In this document: positions 36,320 through 46,079 of the stretch, piece after piece
Layout: every line of letters begins with the position of its first letter
Position numbering within the stretch: the first letter of the stretch is position 1
NCBI GenBank assembly: GCA_001513155.1
Contig: LFSR01000035.1
Span: 26,072-90,071, forward strand
DNA: 64,000 bases
Direction: 5' to 3'
From: Syntrophomonas sp. DTU018
GTDB taxonomy: Bacteria; Bacillota; Syntrophomonadia; Syntrophomonadales; Syntrophomonadaceae
Translations under genes and position numbers: made by a program
The notes under the pieces: model-generated
The model's database searches: none
Seen by the model: only the letters and a program-made list of their open reading frames with translations
What the model was told of the DNA's origin: nothing

Positions 36320-37570
36320 CTAGTTTACCCGCCGTTTGGCATCCACCGTTACTAACAGCGGCTTTTCCTTTTTCAGGATAACATCTCTGGTGATCACTAC
36401 TTTGGTTACATCCATGCGGGAAGGTACTTCGTACATAACATCCAGCATGATGTCCTCGATGATGGCTCTTAAACCCCGGGCTCCCGTATTGCGGCGCAGA
36501 GCTTCCTCAGCTACCGCATGGAGAGCATCGTCGGTGAACTCCAGATCTACACCATCCAGCTCAAACAGCTTCTTGTACTGTTTGACCAGGGCATTCTTAG
36601 GTTCGGTCAGAATGCTCACCAGGGCATCGATATCCAGGGCATCCAGAGTGACAATGATGGGCACCCGGCCGACAAACTCAGGAATAAGCCCATAACGCAG
36701 CAGGTCCTGGGGAAGTATCATATTCAGTATCTCACCAATGCTCTTTTCGCCTTTGCTCTTGATATCGGCTCCAAAGCCCATCACTTTTTGATTGACCCGG
36801 CTTTGAATAATCTTGTCAATACCCTCAAAGGCTCCGCCGCAGATAAACAGGATATTGCTGGTATCTATTTGGATAAACTCCTGATGGGGGTGCTTGCGTC
36901 CGCCTTGAGGCGGTACACTGGCAACTGTTCCCTCCAGGATTTTCAGCAGAGCCTGCTGAACTCCTTCACCGGAAACATCCCTGGTTATGCTGGGATTATC
37001 GGTCTTGCGAGCTATTTTATCTATTTCATCGATATAAACTATACCCTTTTCTGCTTTCTCTATATCGTAATCAGCGGCTTGAATTAATTTCAGCAGGATG
37101 TTCTCTACGTCTTCACCCACATAACCAGCTTCAGTTAATGATGTGGCATCGGCAATAGCAAAAGGAACATTTAATATCCGGGCCAAGGTCTGGGCCAGCA
37201 GAGTCTTACCGCTGCCGGTAGGCCCCAACATCAATATGTTGCTCTTTTGCAGTTCCACATCATCCAGCTTGGTACCCAGGTTGATACGCTTGTAATGATT
37301 ATATACAGCCACAGACAGAGCCTTTTTGGCCCGATCCTGACTGATTACGTATTCATCCAAAATCTCGCGGATCTCCTGGGGCTTAGGAATATCCCCTAAT
37401 TCAAACCCCAGATCATCAGCCAATTCTTCTTCGATTATTTCATTGCATAGTTCAATGCACTCATCACAAATGTATACTCCAGGTCCAGCTACGAGCTTCT
37501 TAACTTGATCCTGGGTTTTACCGCAGAAGGAACATTTCAGTTGTCCTTTATCGTCTCCATATTTATGCAT
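36320..37570 (-). CDS. clpX: ClpX, ATPase subunit of the ClpXP protease
   Basis: The 416-residue unfoldase has the N-terminal zinc domain (CSFCGKTQ...CDECIELC), the Walker [19 protein letters not shown] near residue 118, YIDEIDKIA and the C-terminal [22 protein letters not shown]. The IGF-type ClpP contact reads VMGFG. It unfolds tagged proteins for ClpP. It lies 26 bases after clpP. Confidence 0.97.
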   Translation of the reverse strand: MHKYGDDKGQLKCSFCGKTQDQVKKLVAGPGVYICDECIELCNEIIEEELADDLGFELGDIPKPQEIREILDEYVISQDRAKKALSVAVYNHYKRINLGTKLDDVELQKSNILMLGPTGSGKTLLAQTLARILNVPFAIADATSLTEAGYVGEDVENILLKLIQAADYDIEKAEKGIVYIDEIDKIARKTDNPSITRDVSGEGVQQALLKILEGTVASVPPQGGRKHPHQEFIQIDTSNILFICGGAFEGIDKIIQSRVNQKVMGFGADIKSKGEKSIGEILNMILPQDLLRYGLIPEFVGRVPIIVTLDALDIDALVSILTEPKNALVKQYKKLFELDGVDLEFTDDALHAVAEEALRRNTGARGLRAIIEDIMLDVMYEVPSRMDVTKVVITRDVILKKEKPLLVTVDAKRRVN

Positions 37571-37596
37571 CTGTTCACCTCTTTTGCCCTAGAGAA

Positions 37597-38196
37597 CTAC
37601 TTCTTGGATTTCTTGGGCTGGGTCATTACCTCATCAATAATGCCATATTCCTTAGCTTCCCATGCTGTCATAAAATAATCCCTATCTGTATCTTTTTTGA
37701 TTCTCTCCAGGGGTTGCCCGGTACGCTCTGCTAAAATTTTGTCCAAATTATCCTTCAAGGCCATAATCCGGCGAGCATGAATCTCGATGTCTACGGCCTG
37801 CCCCTGGGTGCCGCCCAACGGCTGGTGTATCATTATCTCAGCATTGGGCAGAGCAAAGCGTTTGCCTTTTTCTCCGGCAGCCAACAGGAATGCTCCCATA
37901 CTAGCCGCCAGACCTACACATATGGTAGATACGTCGGGCCGGATATGCTGCATGGTATCATAAATAGCCAGACCAGCACTTATAGATCCTCCCGGACTGT
38001 TTATATAAAGATTGATGTCTTTATCTGGATCTTCGGCTTCCAAAAACAGCAACTGGGCTATGATCAGATTGGCTACGTTGTCATCAATAGGGCTGCCGAG
38101 GAAAATGATGCGATCTTTAAGAAGACGAGAATATATATCATAGGAACGTTCGCCCCGGTTGGTCTGTTCTACAACAATTGGCACTAAATAGGACAT
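37597..38196 (-). CDS. clpP: ClpP, serine protease subunit
   Basis: The 199-residue protein starts [34 protein letters not shown] and has the active-site Ser in [15 protein letters not shown] and the His in [19 protein letters not shown] choose ATG 38196, 7 bases after GGGGTG. It forms the double-heptamer chamber that works with ClpX. The tig-clpP-clpX order is standard. Confidence 0.97.
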   Translation of the reverse strand: MSYLVPIVVEQTNRGERSYDIYSRLLKDRIIFLGSPIDDNVANLIIAQLLFLEAEDPDKDINLYINSPGGSISAGLAIYDTMQHIRPDVSTICVGLAASMGAFLLAAGEKGKRFALPNAEIMIHQPLGGTQGQAVDIEIHARRIMALKDNLDKILAERTGQPLERIKKDTDRDYFMTAWEAKEYGIIDEVMTQPKKSKK

Positions 38197-38253
38197 GTTT
38201 TTCACCCCTTATTAAAAGCTATTCTTAGTTACATTATCGTATTCAAACACAAC

Positions 38254-39636
38254 TTACTCATTACCTGCTGTATCAGATTCATTTTCATTATTTTCAGCTT
38301 CGGCTTCTGCATCTGCTTCAGCCTCGGCTTGGTCAGCTTGAGAAGGACCGTATTCCTCTATTTTGGCATGGTCTATTAAGTACTGCACTGCTTTATCCAT
38401 TTTTACACTGTATTCCAGTCTGTCCATAATCCCGGCCAGGTTTTGTTTGGCCTGTTCGGGATCAACTCCCATGCTCTTGGCAGCCTCTTCAATCTGCTTA
38501 TTCATTTCTTCATCTGAAACTTCAATACCTTTTTCTTCAACTAACTTTTCCAAAAGGAAATTGACTTTAAGAGTTCTTTCCGCTTCCGGGCGCAGGTCAT
38601 TCTCAACTTCTTCCTGGTTACTGCCCGTAAACTTGTAATACTGCTCCAGACTTAACCCCTGAGAGGCCAAGCGCTGGGCAAACTGCTGCAGCATGAGCTC
38701 GATTTGAGCGCGCACCACTGATTCTGCCAAAGGAATCTCCGTGGCCGCAATAGCTTTGTCCAGGACTTCCTGCTTCAGCAATTCTTTCTTCCTGGCTTCC
38801 ATCACCAGCACCAGATTGTTGCGTATATCTTCACGGAATTCAGCCAGGGTGTCAAACTGACTGACTTCCTGAGCAAACTCATCATCCAGTTCTCTAAGTT
38901 TACGCGTTTCGATACTCTTTACTTTCACTTTGAACAATGCTTCCCGGCCAGCCAGATTTTCATTATGGTATTCTTCCGGGAAAGTAACGTTGACTTCCTT
39001 TTCCTCGCCGGCCTTTACTCCTATCAGCTGTTCCTCGAATCCAGGAATAAAGGTATTGGAGCCTAGTTCCAGAGAATAGTCTTCTCCGCTGCCGCCTTCA
39101 AAGGCTTCCCCATCAATATAACCGGTAAAGTCAATGGTAACTACGTCACCTTTTTCTGCAGGCTCATCAGTCTTTTCCACCAGCTGAGCATAACGGGAAC
39201 GTATATCTTCCAGACGACGCTCCACATCCGCGTCGGTAACTTCCAAGCGAGGGATTCGGACTTCCAGGCCCTCTACCTGGCCCAGTTTGATGTCTGGTTT
39301 AACCGCTACCCGCACCTTAACTTGTACCGGTTCTCCTTCGTTTATTTCCTGTACATCAAAATCCGGCTGGGCAATAGGCTCAATATTGAGTTCGGTTAAA
39401 GCCTCTTCATAGGCAGCCGGAACAACATATTCCAAAGCATCCTGGTAGAGAATTTCTTTGCCAAAATGAGCTTCCAACAGCGGGCGGGGAACTTTGCCCC
39501 GGCGGAAACCTGGGATGCTAACATGTTTGACCACTTTGCGGTAAGCATGTTCCAAACCCTGCTCGAATTTTTCGGGGGCCACTTCAATGGCGATGTAAGC
39601 CTCACTGTTTTCTATCTTTTCTAATACAGCTCCCAT
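38254..39636 (-). CDS. tig: Trigger factor, ribosome-bound chaperone
   Basis: The 460-residue protein has the ribosome-binding signature VSIPGFRRGKVPRPLLEAHFG near residue 40, the FKBP-like prolyl isomerase domain (GDVVTIDFTGYIDGEAFEGG...FIPGFEEQLIGVKAGEEKEVNVTFPEEYH) and the C-terminal chaperone arms. After about residue 430 it ends in a low-complexity acidic tail of Ala, Glu, Asp and Asn that is longer than in Bacillus. Confidence 0.96.
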   Translation of the reverse strand: MGAVLEKIENSEAYIAIEVAPEKFEQGLEHAYRKVVKHVSIPGFRRGKVPRPLLEAHFGKEILYQDALEYVVPAAYEEALTELNIEPIAQPDFDVQEINEGEPVQVKVRVAVKPDIKLGQVEGLEVRIPRLEVTDADVERRLEDIRSRYAQLVEKTDEPAEKGDVVTIDFTGYIDGEAFEGGSGEDYSLELGSNTFIPGFEEQLIGVKAGEEKEVNVTFPEEYHNENLAGREALFKVKVKSIETRKLRELDDEFAQEVSQFDTLAEFREDIRNNLVLVMEARKKELLKQEVLDKAIAATEIPLAESVVRAQIELMLQQFAQRLASQGLSLEQYYKFTGSNQEEVENDLRPEAERTLKVNFLLEKLVEEKGIEVSDEEMNKQIEEAAKSMGVDPEQAKQNLAGIMDRLEYSVKMDKAVQYLIDHAKIEEYGPSQADQAEAEADAEAEAENNENESDTAGNE

Positions 39637-39741
39637 TTATGCTCCTCCTATCTAATACTGATCGGCTAAAAACCTTAATTTGATGCTCTTGCGAAGCCAT
39701 CCAGAATAATCCTCTTAAAAATGTAACCTATTATTACTTAA

Positions 39742-39771
39742 AACACAACACCTCGGCAATGTTGCCGAGGT
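39742..39771 (-). terminator. Intrinsic terminator after tRNA-Gly
   Basis: On the minus strand ACCTCGGCAA pairs perfectly with TTGCCGAGGT around CA, followed by GTTGTGTTTT. Confidence 0.75.
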
Positions 39772-39784
39772 ATAAATTTCATTA

Positions 39785-39859
39785 TGGAGCGGAAGACGAG
39801 ATTCGAACTCGCGGCCCTCGCCTTGGCAAGGCGATGCTCTACCACTGAGCTACTTCCGC
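39785..39859 (-). tRNA. tRNA-Gly (anticodon GCC)
   Basis: The minus strand folds as a full cloverleaf. The acceptor stem is GCGGAAG/CTTCCGC, the D stem GCTC/GAGC, the anticodon stem TCGCC/GGCGA with loop TTGCCAA, and the T stem GCGAG/CTCGT with loop TTCGAAT. CCA is encoded at the 3' end. The anticodon GCC reads glycine codons GGC and GGU. Confidence 0.97.
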
Positions 39860-39933
39860 ACATAATTCTATCGTTATATAGAATAATGAATAAAACCGCT
39901 TTCGTCAAGTAGTGTTGCCCAATCTTCGCCATA

Positions 39934-40524
39934 TTATAAATCCCGGTCTTCCAGCAAAGCTTTAATGGTGGCGGCATCAAGTTCACCCGTAGCGGGCAAT
40001 CCCTGATCACGCTGAAAATCCCGCAAAGCATTGGCAAATTCACTTTTATCTGCAGGTTTGCCTGATAAATAGCCCTCTGCAATTAAACGGCTGACAAACC
40101 GGTCCAACTCTTCCTCACTGAGAAACTGATAGGAAATCACCCTGTCATCATAAGCAGTGGAGTAGGAGGAGTAAGGCCTGGGCTGAGAGCTGTTACCGGA
40201 CTGAGAGCCAGTATGAGAACTGACACCGGAACCAGGCTGAGAGCCGGAAACATTAGGCTGCGCCCCATACTTCCAATGCTTTAGTTCCTGAATATCTTCA
40301 TTATACTGGGCGGACGAACTGGAGCTATTGGATATATCAGCGATGATTTCCGCATCGCCGGGAAACTCTTTTTTCTGCTCAGCAGCAGTTGTCTCAGCAG
40401 GAACATTGGTTTGAGCAGGTCTTGTTTCCGGGTTGCTGCTGCAGCCTGTCAGCGTAATACCAAAAACAACTCCTGCCAGAATACCCGTTAAAACAAGTCG
40501 ATTAATAACTGTGGCAACCCGCAT
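39934..40524 (-). CDS. Lipoprotein with a C-terminal peptidoglycan-binding-like domain
   Basis: The 196-residue protein has a lipoprotein signal ending in the lipobox LTGC (Cys at about residue 27). A long Ser/Gln/Pro/Gly-rich linker with SGSQPGSG-like repeats (about 85-120) follows, then a C-terminal domain with FANALRDFQRDQGLPATGELDAATIKALL, the PG_binding_1 pattern. It is probably anchored to the outer face of the membrane and touches the wall. I choose ATG 40524 over a TTG at 40530. The next gene upstream is the giant SEC-C gene, 41 bases away. Confidence 0.75.
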   Translation of the reverse strand: MRVATVINRLVLTGILAGVVFGITLTGCSSNPETRPAQTNVPAETTAAEQKKEFPGDAEIIADISNSSSSSAQYNEDIQELKHWKYGAQPNVSGSQPGSGVSSHTGSQSGNSSQPRPYSSYSTAYDDRVISYQFLSEEELDRFVSRLIAEGYLSGKPADKSEFANALRDFQRDQGLPATGELDAATIKALLEDRDL

Positions 40525-40565
40525 AGCCAATCAACACCATTTTTACTAATACATCATAAGGATAA

Positions 40566-43469
40566 TTACTGGGGCTTTTGACCACGGTGCTGGTCCAAAT
40601 ACTCCATTAATAAGGTACCTAGCTTCAAGATGAATATTCCCTGGGCCCATTCCAAATCCGCATCGCCCAGTTCATCCTGGCGCAGCAGTACCAGCGACAG
40701 ATCAGGATTAGTGTTAAAAAACTGGGCCAGGTCGGCGATCATCTGATACTCCAGTTCCTTAAGGGTCAAGAGGCCATGATCTGCCAAACGAAAGGCAACC
40801 ACTATATCAGCACTCTTAAGGGTTCTCCTGATATCCCGGATAAACTTTTCCAGATCTTTTCCGGGAATAGTAGTAATCATTATCTGCTCTTTTTCTATTT
40901 CTATAATAACATAACCCCATTGATACTGACTCTGGTGATTGTAACTTAACCATAAAAAGCTGGCCCGCTTATCATCCTCATACAGCAAGCGGAAACGGCG
41001 GTTTTGTTTTAAAATTTCCTGGCATAAACGGGGATTGCTCACCCTGGCTGTCTGCCAGTCAATCTTCAAGGGCTGGTTTATCATCCGCAGGGTATTCTGT
41101 TCCATTTCATCCAGGGACAGTATATAAGCCTTGACAATCTTTTCCCCGCGTAGCTTGAGGTATCTGATATCTGTTTCATCATGAGGATGCAGTTTTTCCA
41201 TCAGCATATGCAGGTTGTGATCAAAAATTTCAATTAGATCAGGTAAGACCACAAACATGGGATCGCTTACCCAATAGCGTTCCCCCATGGGAAGCAAACG
41301 GGTTATGCTGATCATACCGGGAACAATGTTCTCATGGACCCGGTTTCCGAACCTGCCGTAGACTTCGCAGCGCTCCCCGCTGAATATATCCTCAAAGATC
41401 AGGGAGTTAGCGCCTTTGGGATACACCCGGTAGGCTCCTACGTAGCTCATCATCAAATTGAAGGAGGCGGTTTTTAAATAGGGAGGGAAGCGGCGAGCCT
41501 GGTTTTCCCAGAAAAGGTTAGCGATAGTAGTATGATTGCTGTTAATATCATCCATGCAATAATGAGCCCGGAAAAACTGCTCGTAGACCCGGCGGGTAGG
41601 TTCATCCCAAAAACGGCCGGCAGTATTAACCAATTCAAAATACTCTTTCCGCGAATCCTGTTCAGACTGGTTCCACACTTGTTTAATGCCGTAAGCAAAC
41701 ATTTGCAGGTGCTGCAGGACTTCCTCATAGGCACTGACCTTTTCCCGATCATCCAGTTCTTCCCAAGCCGGATAGGACACTATTTCTTTAGAGAAATCCA
41801 AAGGATAGCGCTTAAAATGCCGTTCTATCAATTGGGTATGCTTGCTGATCAGACCGGTGGGCAGACCGAATCGCTTGGCAGTACGGGCAAAGCTAACCCT
41901 CTGGTTGGACAGCCGCAGGTAGGTATGTTCCAAAGCTGCCAGCCAGCCTCTCACTTTCGATACCTTAGGCTGGTAAATGGTAGCAAATTCGTTCCACATG
42001 TATAGTATCCAGGCCAAGGTAACATAGTCACGATTGCTGCTGTACAGATCGAAGGCGGTGGAGGCTACCCGGCGCAGTTCTTCATTGGGCCAGTTATAGG
42101 CGGTAATGAAAGAGCTCAGTTCCTGGCGGTCGCGATGCTTTCTCACTTTTATAGCTATGGCTTCAGGCTGCAGAAGTTCCTGCTGCAGGCGGCTTTTATC
42201 CAAGTTTAACTTGGTTCGGATTACCGAAGTGGGAAAGAAATACTCACCGCGGCTTTTAGCCAGCAGTTCCAGGGCTTCCATATCATTCAGCAGTGACTCC
42301 AGCAGTACCCGGCCGCGGACATCCTCCAGGGCCTGCAACGGGGTCATGCCCTCCAATTCCTGATGGGCAGTGTGCAGCCATTCTTCCAGGTATTTGTCAT
42401 GGAGTATCTCGGCAATTATTTCTTCAGCTTCTTCTTCACTGGCAAAATCATACCCTTCTGCCCAGCGATAGGGGGCCGTTAAGCTGACTCTTTCCAGCAT
42501 GCCCTTCAGCATCTGGGTTGCCCAGTTCAGATCATTATGGTCTTCCGAGGCGATTATAATACTGGCGCTGGTCAAATAGAGGCGGCGCAGCAATCCCCGC
42601 CCCACACCCCAGGTGAACTTGAACCAGCGGTCGTTACGCTCCAAAAGGGTGAATTCCCGGCCTGCCAGCAGGCTCTCCCGCATGGCCAGGCGGTCTTCTT
42701 CGCTTAAGTGCAGGGTGCGGGATTTCATACGGGATTTTTTTATGCCATGGGTAAGATCAATAACCAGACCGCATAAAACCTCAGCATATTCTTTCAAGAA
42801 TACGCAAGGATCATTAACGCCTTCATATACCCTTAAGGAATTAACCTCTTCCAGGAGGTAGTTTTTATGTTCGGAATAAACCAGGAAGGGGCGCCCCAGC
42901 ATCATGGGGGTATTGGCTATCTGCACAATGCGGGTCAAGAGCAGCATGCCTTCTTCTACCAACCGGGTATGGGGGCCAAAGTCCCGTTCCACCACATACT
43001 GGCGATGGCAGAAAATATCGCGAATACCTACGGCATTGTTTTTTATCCACTGGACCTGGTAAATAGACAGGTAGGACTCTTTAAGGGCAGTAAAAACAGG
43101 ACGAAGATATTCGTCCATTTCCTCTTCTTTTTCAGCCATGTAGAATTCTATAATCGGCGATACGTCGCGATGGAAGCGGTAATCAATAACATACCAATTC
43201 CAGAACAGGTTAAAAAAACCCTCAGGTATGTCCTGGGATTGGGAATATGAAGTAAACCGGGCTTTTCCCGAAGCTTCCCAATTATAAAAATAACGGCGGG
43301 CATAACTTATCAAATCGGACAGCGCTGCTTCCAGCTGCGCACCATAATTCTTCTTTTTCGCCCGAGGAAAGTGAATCACCAGACATCCGCTGTTTGCACC
43401 GCAACACTGTTCATAGGATTTACCGCTGCCACAGGTGCACAGGGTCTGGTGACTTTGGATATTCGCCAT
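40566..43469 (-). CDS. Giant SEC-C protein of unknown function
   Basis: The 967-residue protein starts with a SEC-C motif (LCTCGSGKSYEQCCG, residues 10-24). Its first 400 residues parallel the smaller protein at 30086: the ESYLSIYQV block near 140, and EEWLHTAHQELEGMTPLQALEDVRGRVLLESLL near 365, an MbcA/ParS-like tail motif. About 560 more residues follow, mostly helical and then a mixed domain (SNPRLCQEILKQNRRFRLLYEDDKRASFLWL, VVAFRLADHGLLTLKELE), which I do not recognise. ATG 43469 is chosen because GGGGGG lies 7 bases upstream. No signal peptide or membrane segment is seen. Confidence 0.75.
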   Translation of the reverse strand: MANIQSHQTLCTCGSGKSYEQCCGANSGCLVIHFPRAKKKNYGAQLEAALSDLISYARRYFYNWEASGKARFTSYSQSQDIPEGFFNLFWNWYVIDYRFHRDVSPIIEFYMAEKEEEMDEYLRPVFTALKESYLSIYQVQWIKNNAVGIRDIFCHRQYVVERDFGPHTRLVEEGMLLLTRIVQIANTPMMLGRPFLVYSEHKNYLLEEVNSLRVYEGVNDPCVFLKEYAEVLCGLVIDLTHGIKKSRMKSRTLHLSEEDRLAMRESLLAGREFTLLERNDRWFKFTWGVGRGLLRRLYLTSASIIIASEDHNDLNWATQMLKGMLERVSLTAPYRWAEGYDFASEEEAEEIIAEILHDKYLEEWLHTAHQELEGMTPLQALEDVRGRVLLESLLNDMEALELLAKSRGEYFFPTSVIRTKLNLDKSRLQQELLQPEAIAIKVRKHRDRQELSSFITAYNWPNEELRRVASTAFDLYSSNRDYVTLAWILYMWNEFATIYQPKVSKVRGWLAALEHTYLRLSNQRVSFARTAKRFGLPTGLISKHTQLIERHFKRYPLDFSKEIVSYPAWEELDDREKVSAYEEVLQHLQMFAYGIKQVWNQSEQDSRKEYFELVNTAGRFWDEPTRRVYEQFFRAHYCMDDINSNHTTIANLFWENQARRFPPYLKTASFNLMMSYVGAYRVYPKGANSLIFEDIFSGERCEVYGRFGNRVHENIVPGMISITRLLPMGERYWVSDPMFVVLPDLIEIFDHNLHMLMEKLHPHDETDIRYLKLRGEKIVKAYILSLDEMEQNTLRMINQPLKIDWQTARVSNPRLCQEILKQNRRFRLLYEDDKRASFLWLSYNHQSQYQWGYVIIEIEKEQIMITTIPGKDLEKFIRDIRRTLKSADIVVAFRLADHGLLTLKELEYQMIADLAQFFNTNPDLSLVLLRQDELGDADLEWAQGIFILKLGTLLMEYLDQHRGQKPQ

Positions 43470-43671
43470 GCCGTATCCCCCCGCGATACAGGCTTGCTCC
43501 AAAGCATGGATGAAAAGTCAGGCAACCCCAAGCCACATACACTCATCGTCCTAAAATTAGGCCATGTTTGGTCTATCTATTAACATCATAGCAGATAATT
43601 CCCCTAGCGAAAATAAATTTTCTGACTTTTATAAACAATATCCAACCAACCCAAGGTTACCTGACAGTCCA

Positions 43672-44856
43672 TTATTGCTGCTGCATGATACTCTGGTATA
43701 AGCTGGAGGATAGGTAGCCGCTGTGGGGATCCCATTCTGTCAAACGCTGCAGGGTTTCCCTGGCTAACTGGGGACGGCCGGTATAATGGTAGGTACAGGC
43801 CAAATAGAAAAGACTGTCATCATAATAGTTGGAGTCAGGGAATGATTCTAAATAGAGCAGGTAATATTTTTCTGCTTCAGCATAATTTTTCTGGAGAAAG
43901 TGAATACGGGCCAGGTAATACAGGGCTTCCCGGTTTAAATAACTGCCCGATTGCATGGACACTACTACTCCCAAATTGCTGATGGCCGTTTGCCAATCCT
44001 TATCCAAATAAGCCTGATACCCAGTTCGGTAGTAATGCTCTTCTTGCTCTGTATCATACGCCGAACCTTCCATGGAAACTTCCTCAACTGCTGCCGCAGG
44101 TACGGTTTCTTCAGGGGTCTGGTTCTGCTGATCCAGCATACTGGTCAACTGCTGAATGCGCTGCTGCAGTACTTCGGTATATTCCGCGTTCTGCCGCTGG
44201 TTGCTTAGCAAGACATGTACTTGCAGCAAGAGCACCAGGCATATCGCTCCCATCAGAATCAGCAGGCGCCGCTGGGTAAAAATGGGGCGCTTTTGTGTCT
44301 GGACAGATGTTTCTTCATTAATTAGGTGTTTTTTCCGGCTCTCCGGCAAGGCCAGGTATTTTTTCAGGGTACTGTTTTGCTTATCAATTTCCAGGCCTTT
44401 GCGCCATACCCGATGAGCTTCCGGCCGGTTACCCTCTGCCAGATAGCTCAGCCCCAGCACCTGGTACAATGACACATATTCATCATGTTCCTCCATCAGT
44501 TGCCGCAGCAACTCCTGGGCTTCACTAAATTTCTTCTTTTCCAGCAGGGCTAAAGCTTCCTTATATCTTTTGAGCCAAAATTGAAAAGCAGGCTGGCGCA
44601 GCTCTTTTAAGTTGGTTTCTGCCACATTATTCTCAGGGTCCAGGCGAAGGGCTTCCTCCCAGCAGCGTTCCGCCCGTTCAAATTCCCCCAGGATCTGATA
44701 ACACCTGCCCGTCATATTCAGTACCAGAGTATTGTCAGGCTGGATCTGGTAAGCCTGTACCAGCTTATCCAGGGCACCGCTGATATCATGCTCCTGCATC
44801 CGCGCGGCGGCAGAGGAAAGCAAATCGTCAATTTGATTGATATCAGACCTTTTCAT
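43672..44856 (-). CDS. TPR-repeat protein with one membrane segment
   Basis: The 394-residue protein has TPR helices at about 10-170 (LVQAYQIQPDNTLVLNMTG, FERAERCWEEALRLDPEN), a membrane segment near 199-217 (LLILMGAICLVLLLQVHVLL), a coiled coil with Q-rich repeats at 223-245 and a second TPR or Sel1-like block at 275-390 (YYLARIHFLQKNYAEAEKYYLLYLESFPDSNYYDDSLFYLA). The first TPR block should be inside the cell and the second outside. It probably scaffolds envelope proteins, and is divergent from an L,D-transpeptidase gene. Confidence 0.75.
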   Translation of the reverse strand: MKRSDINQIDDLLSSAAARMQEHDISGALDKLVQAYQIQPDNTLVLNMTGRCYQILGEFERAERCWEEALRLDPENNVAETNLKELRQPAFQFWLKRYKEALALLEKKKFSEAQELLRQLMEEHDEYVSLYQVLGLSYLAEGNRPEAHRVWRKGLEIDKQNSTLKKYLALPESRKKHLINEETSVQTQKRPIFTQRRLLILMGAICLVLLLQVHVLLSNQRQNAEYTEVLQQRIQQLTSMLDQQNQTPEETVPAAAVEEVSMEGSAYDTEQEEHYYRTGYQAYLDKDWQTAISNLGVVVSMQSGSYLNREALYYLARIHFLQKNYAEAEKYYLLYLESFPDSNYYDDSLFYLACTYHYTGRPQLARETLQRLTEWDPHSGYLSSSLYQSIMQQQ

Positions 44857-45037
44857 AAAACCATGTCACACCCTCAATCCTGTTTTTGGTTGTACAATTC
44901 TCCATTTACTGGAAATTACCTTCCAAAATATGTAAATTTTATTCCTGGCAAGATTCTTCTTAATTGGCAATAGTCTACTGGGTCGTCGTTTAAGCTAACT
45001 CCATATGCTGTTAATAAAACACTTGAGGTGACATACT

Positions 45038-45889
45038 TTGGTATATGCCAGCCGCTGCTTGCGCTTGATGCCTGAACCTATGCAAGGCCCTGACGTGGCA
45101 TTAGTGCAGCAAATTCTCCAGGAAACCAATATATATGCCGGCACTGTTACCGGGGTTTTCAATGAGGCCTGTGACAAGGCGGTAAGAGAGTTTCAAAGAC
45201 GGGAAGGCCTTAAACCAGATGGAGTAGTAGGAGTAAAGACATGGAGCCGGCTGCTCACTAAATCCTGCTCTCATATGGAAAATCCAGCCATCCAGCAAAG
45301 CCCCGGCGTTCTGATCACCATAAACCTGGATAAACGCAGATTATATTTCAGTGTTCCCGGTCGTCCCACCAAAACTTATCCGGTGGCAATCGGCAAAGCA
45401 TCCACTCCCACACCCCTGGGCAACTGGACCATCGTAGCCAAAGCAGTCGACCCGGGCGGTCCTTTTGGGGTCCGCTGGATGCGTCTTTCCGTACCCTGGG
45501 GCGGATACGGAATTCACGGGACCAATAACCCCAAGTCTATCGGCAAGGCTGTCAGCCATGGCTGTATCAGGCTATACAATGAGGATGTAATTGAAATGTA
45601 TGACCAGACGCCTTTGGGAACACCAGTTATGATAATGGGCCGGGCTTATACGGGCAGGATACTGAGAAAAGGAGATCGGGGCAGTGATGTTCGCTTTGTC
45701 CAGAGTATTTTGAAGGAATTAGGATATTACCGGTTCAAGCTGGATTCCTATTTTGGCAGTCGAACGGAAGAAGCGGTATTAGCCTTTCAAACAGCTGAAG
45801 GTATTCTGGCCGACGGCATAGTAGGCCCGGAAACTTTAAATGCACTCCAGCAAGCCCGGGACATCAAGCGGGGAAATGTGGACCCTTAA
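45038..45889 (+). CDS. L,D-transpeptidase flanked by two peptidoglycan-binding domains
   Basis: The 283-residue protein has a PG_binding_1 domain (about 15-75), a YkuD catalytic domain (about 90-205) with the motif IHGTNNPKSIGKAVSHGCIRLYN that holds the catalytic His and Cys, and a second PG_binding_1 domain (about 215-275). It would cross-link or attach to peptidoglycan. There is no clear signal peptide, so export or spore localisation is open. The start is TTG at 45038 behind GAGGTG. Its stop overlaps the end of the converging ferredoxin gene by 4 bases. Confidence 0.88.
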   Translation: MVYASRCLRLMPEPMQGPDVALVQQILQETNIYAGTVTGVFNEACDKAVREFQRREGLKPDGVVGVKTWSRLLTKSCSHMENPAIQQSPGVLITINLDKRRLYFSVPGRPTKTYPVAIGKASTPTPLGNWTIVAKAVDPGGPFGVRWMRLSVPWGGYGIHGTNNPKSIGKAVSHGCIRLYNEDVIEMYDQTPLGTPVMIMGRAYTGRILRKGDRGSDVRFVQSILKELGYYRFKLDSYFGSRTEEAVLAFQTAEGILADGIVGPETLNALQQARDIKRGNVDP

Positions 45890-46065
45890 TCCTGTTCATA
45901 AGGCTGAATAGCCTCCGCTGGGCAGCTATCAGCGCATTCGCCGCAACCCGTACAGATGGCTGGGTCAATTGTATATTTACCTGCTGAACTGATGGCGCTG
46001 ACCGGGCAAACATCCTCGCACAGTCCGCAAACAGCGCAATCTTCTTCGATAATCACGTATATCAT
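45886..46065 (-). CDS. 2[4Fe-4S] ferredoxin
   Basis: This 59-residue reading frame has two cluster motifs: CAVCGLCEDVCP (Cys 10, 13, 16, 20) and CTGCGECADSCP, with the standard -x2-x2-x3-CP spacing. AGGAGA lies 7 bases before ATG 46065. It starts 14 bases after the acyl-CoA dehydrogenase gene ends, so both probably belong to one transcript. A ferredoxin tied to an acyl-CoA dehydrogenase suggests a private electron acceptor route; this is inference. Confidence 0.9.
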   Translation of the reverse strand: MIYVIIEEDCAVCGLCEDVCPVSAISSAGKYTIDPAICTGCGECADSCPAEAIQPYEQD

Positions 46066-46079
46066 GAATAAGTCTCCTG

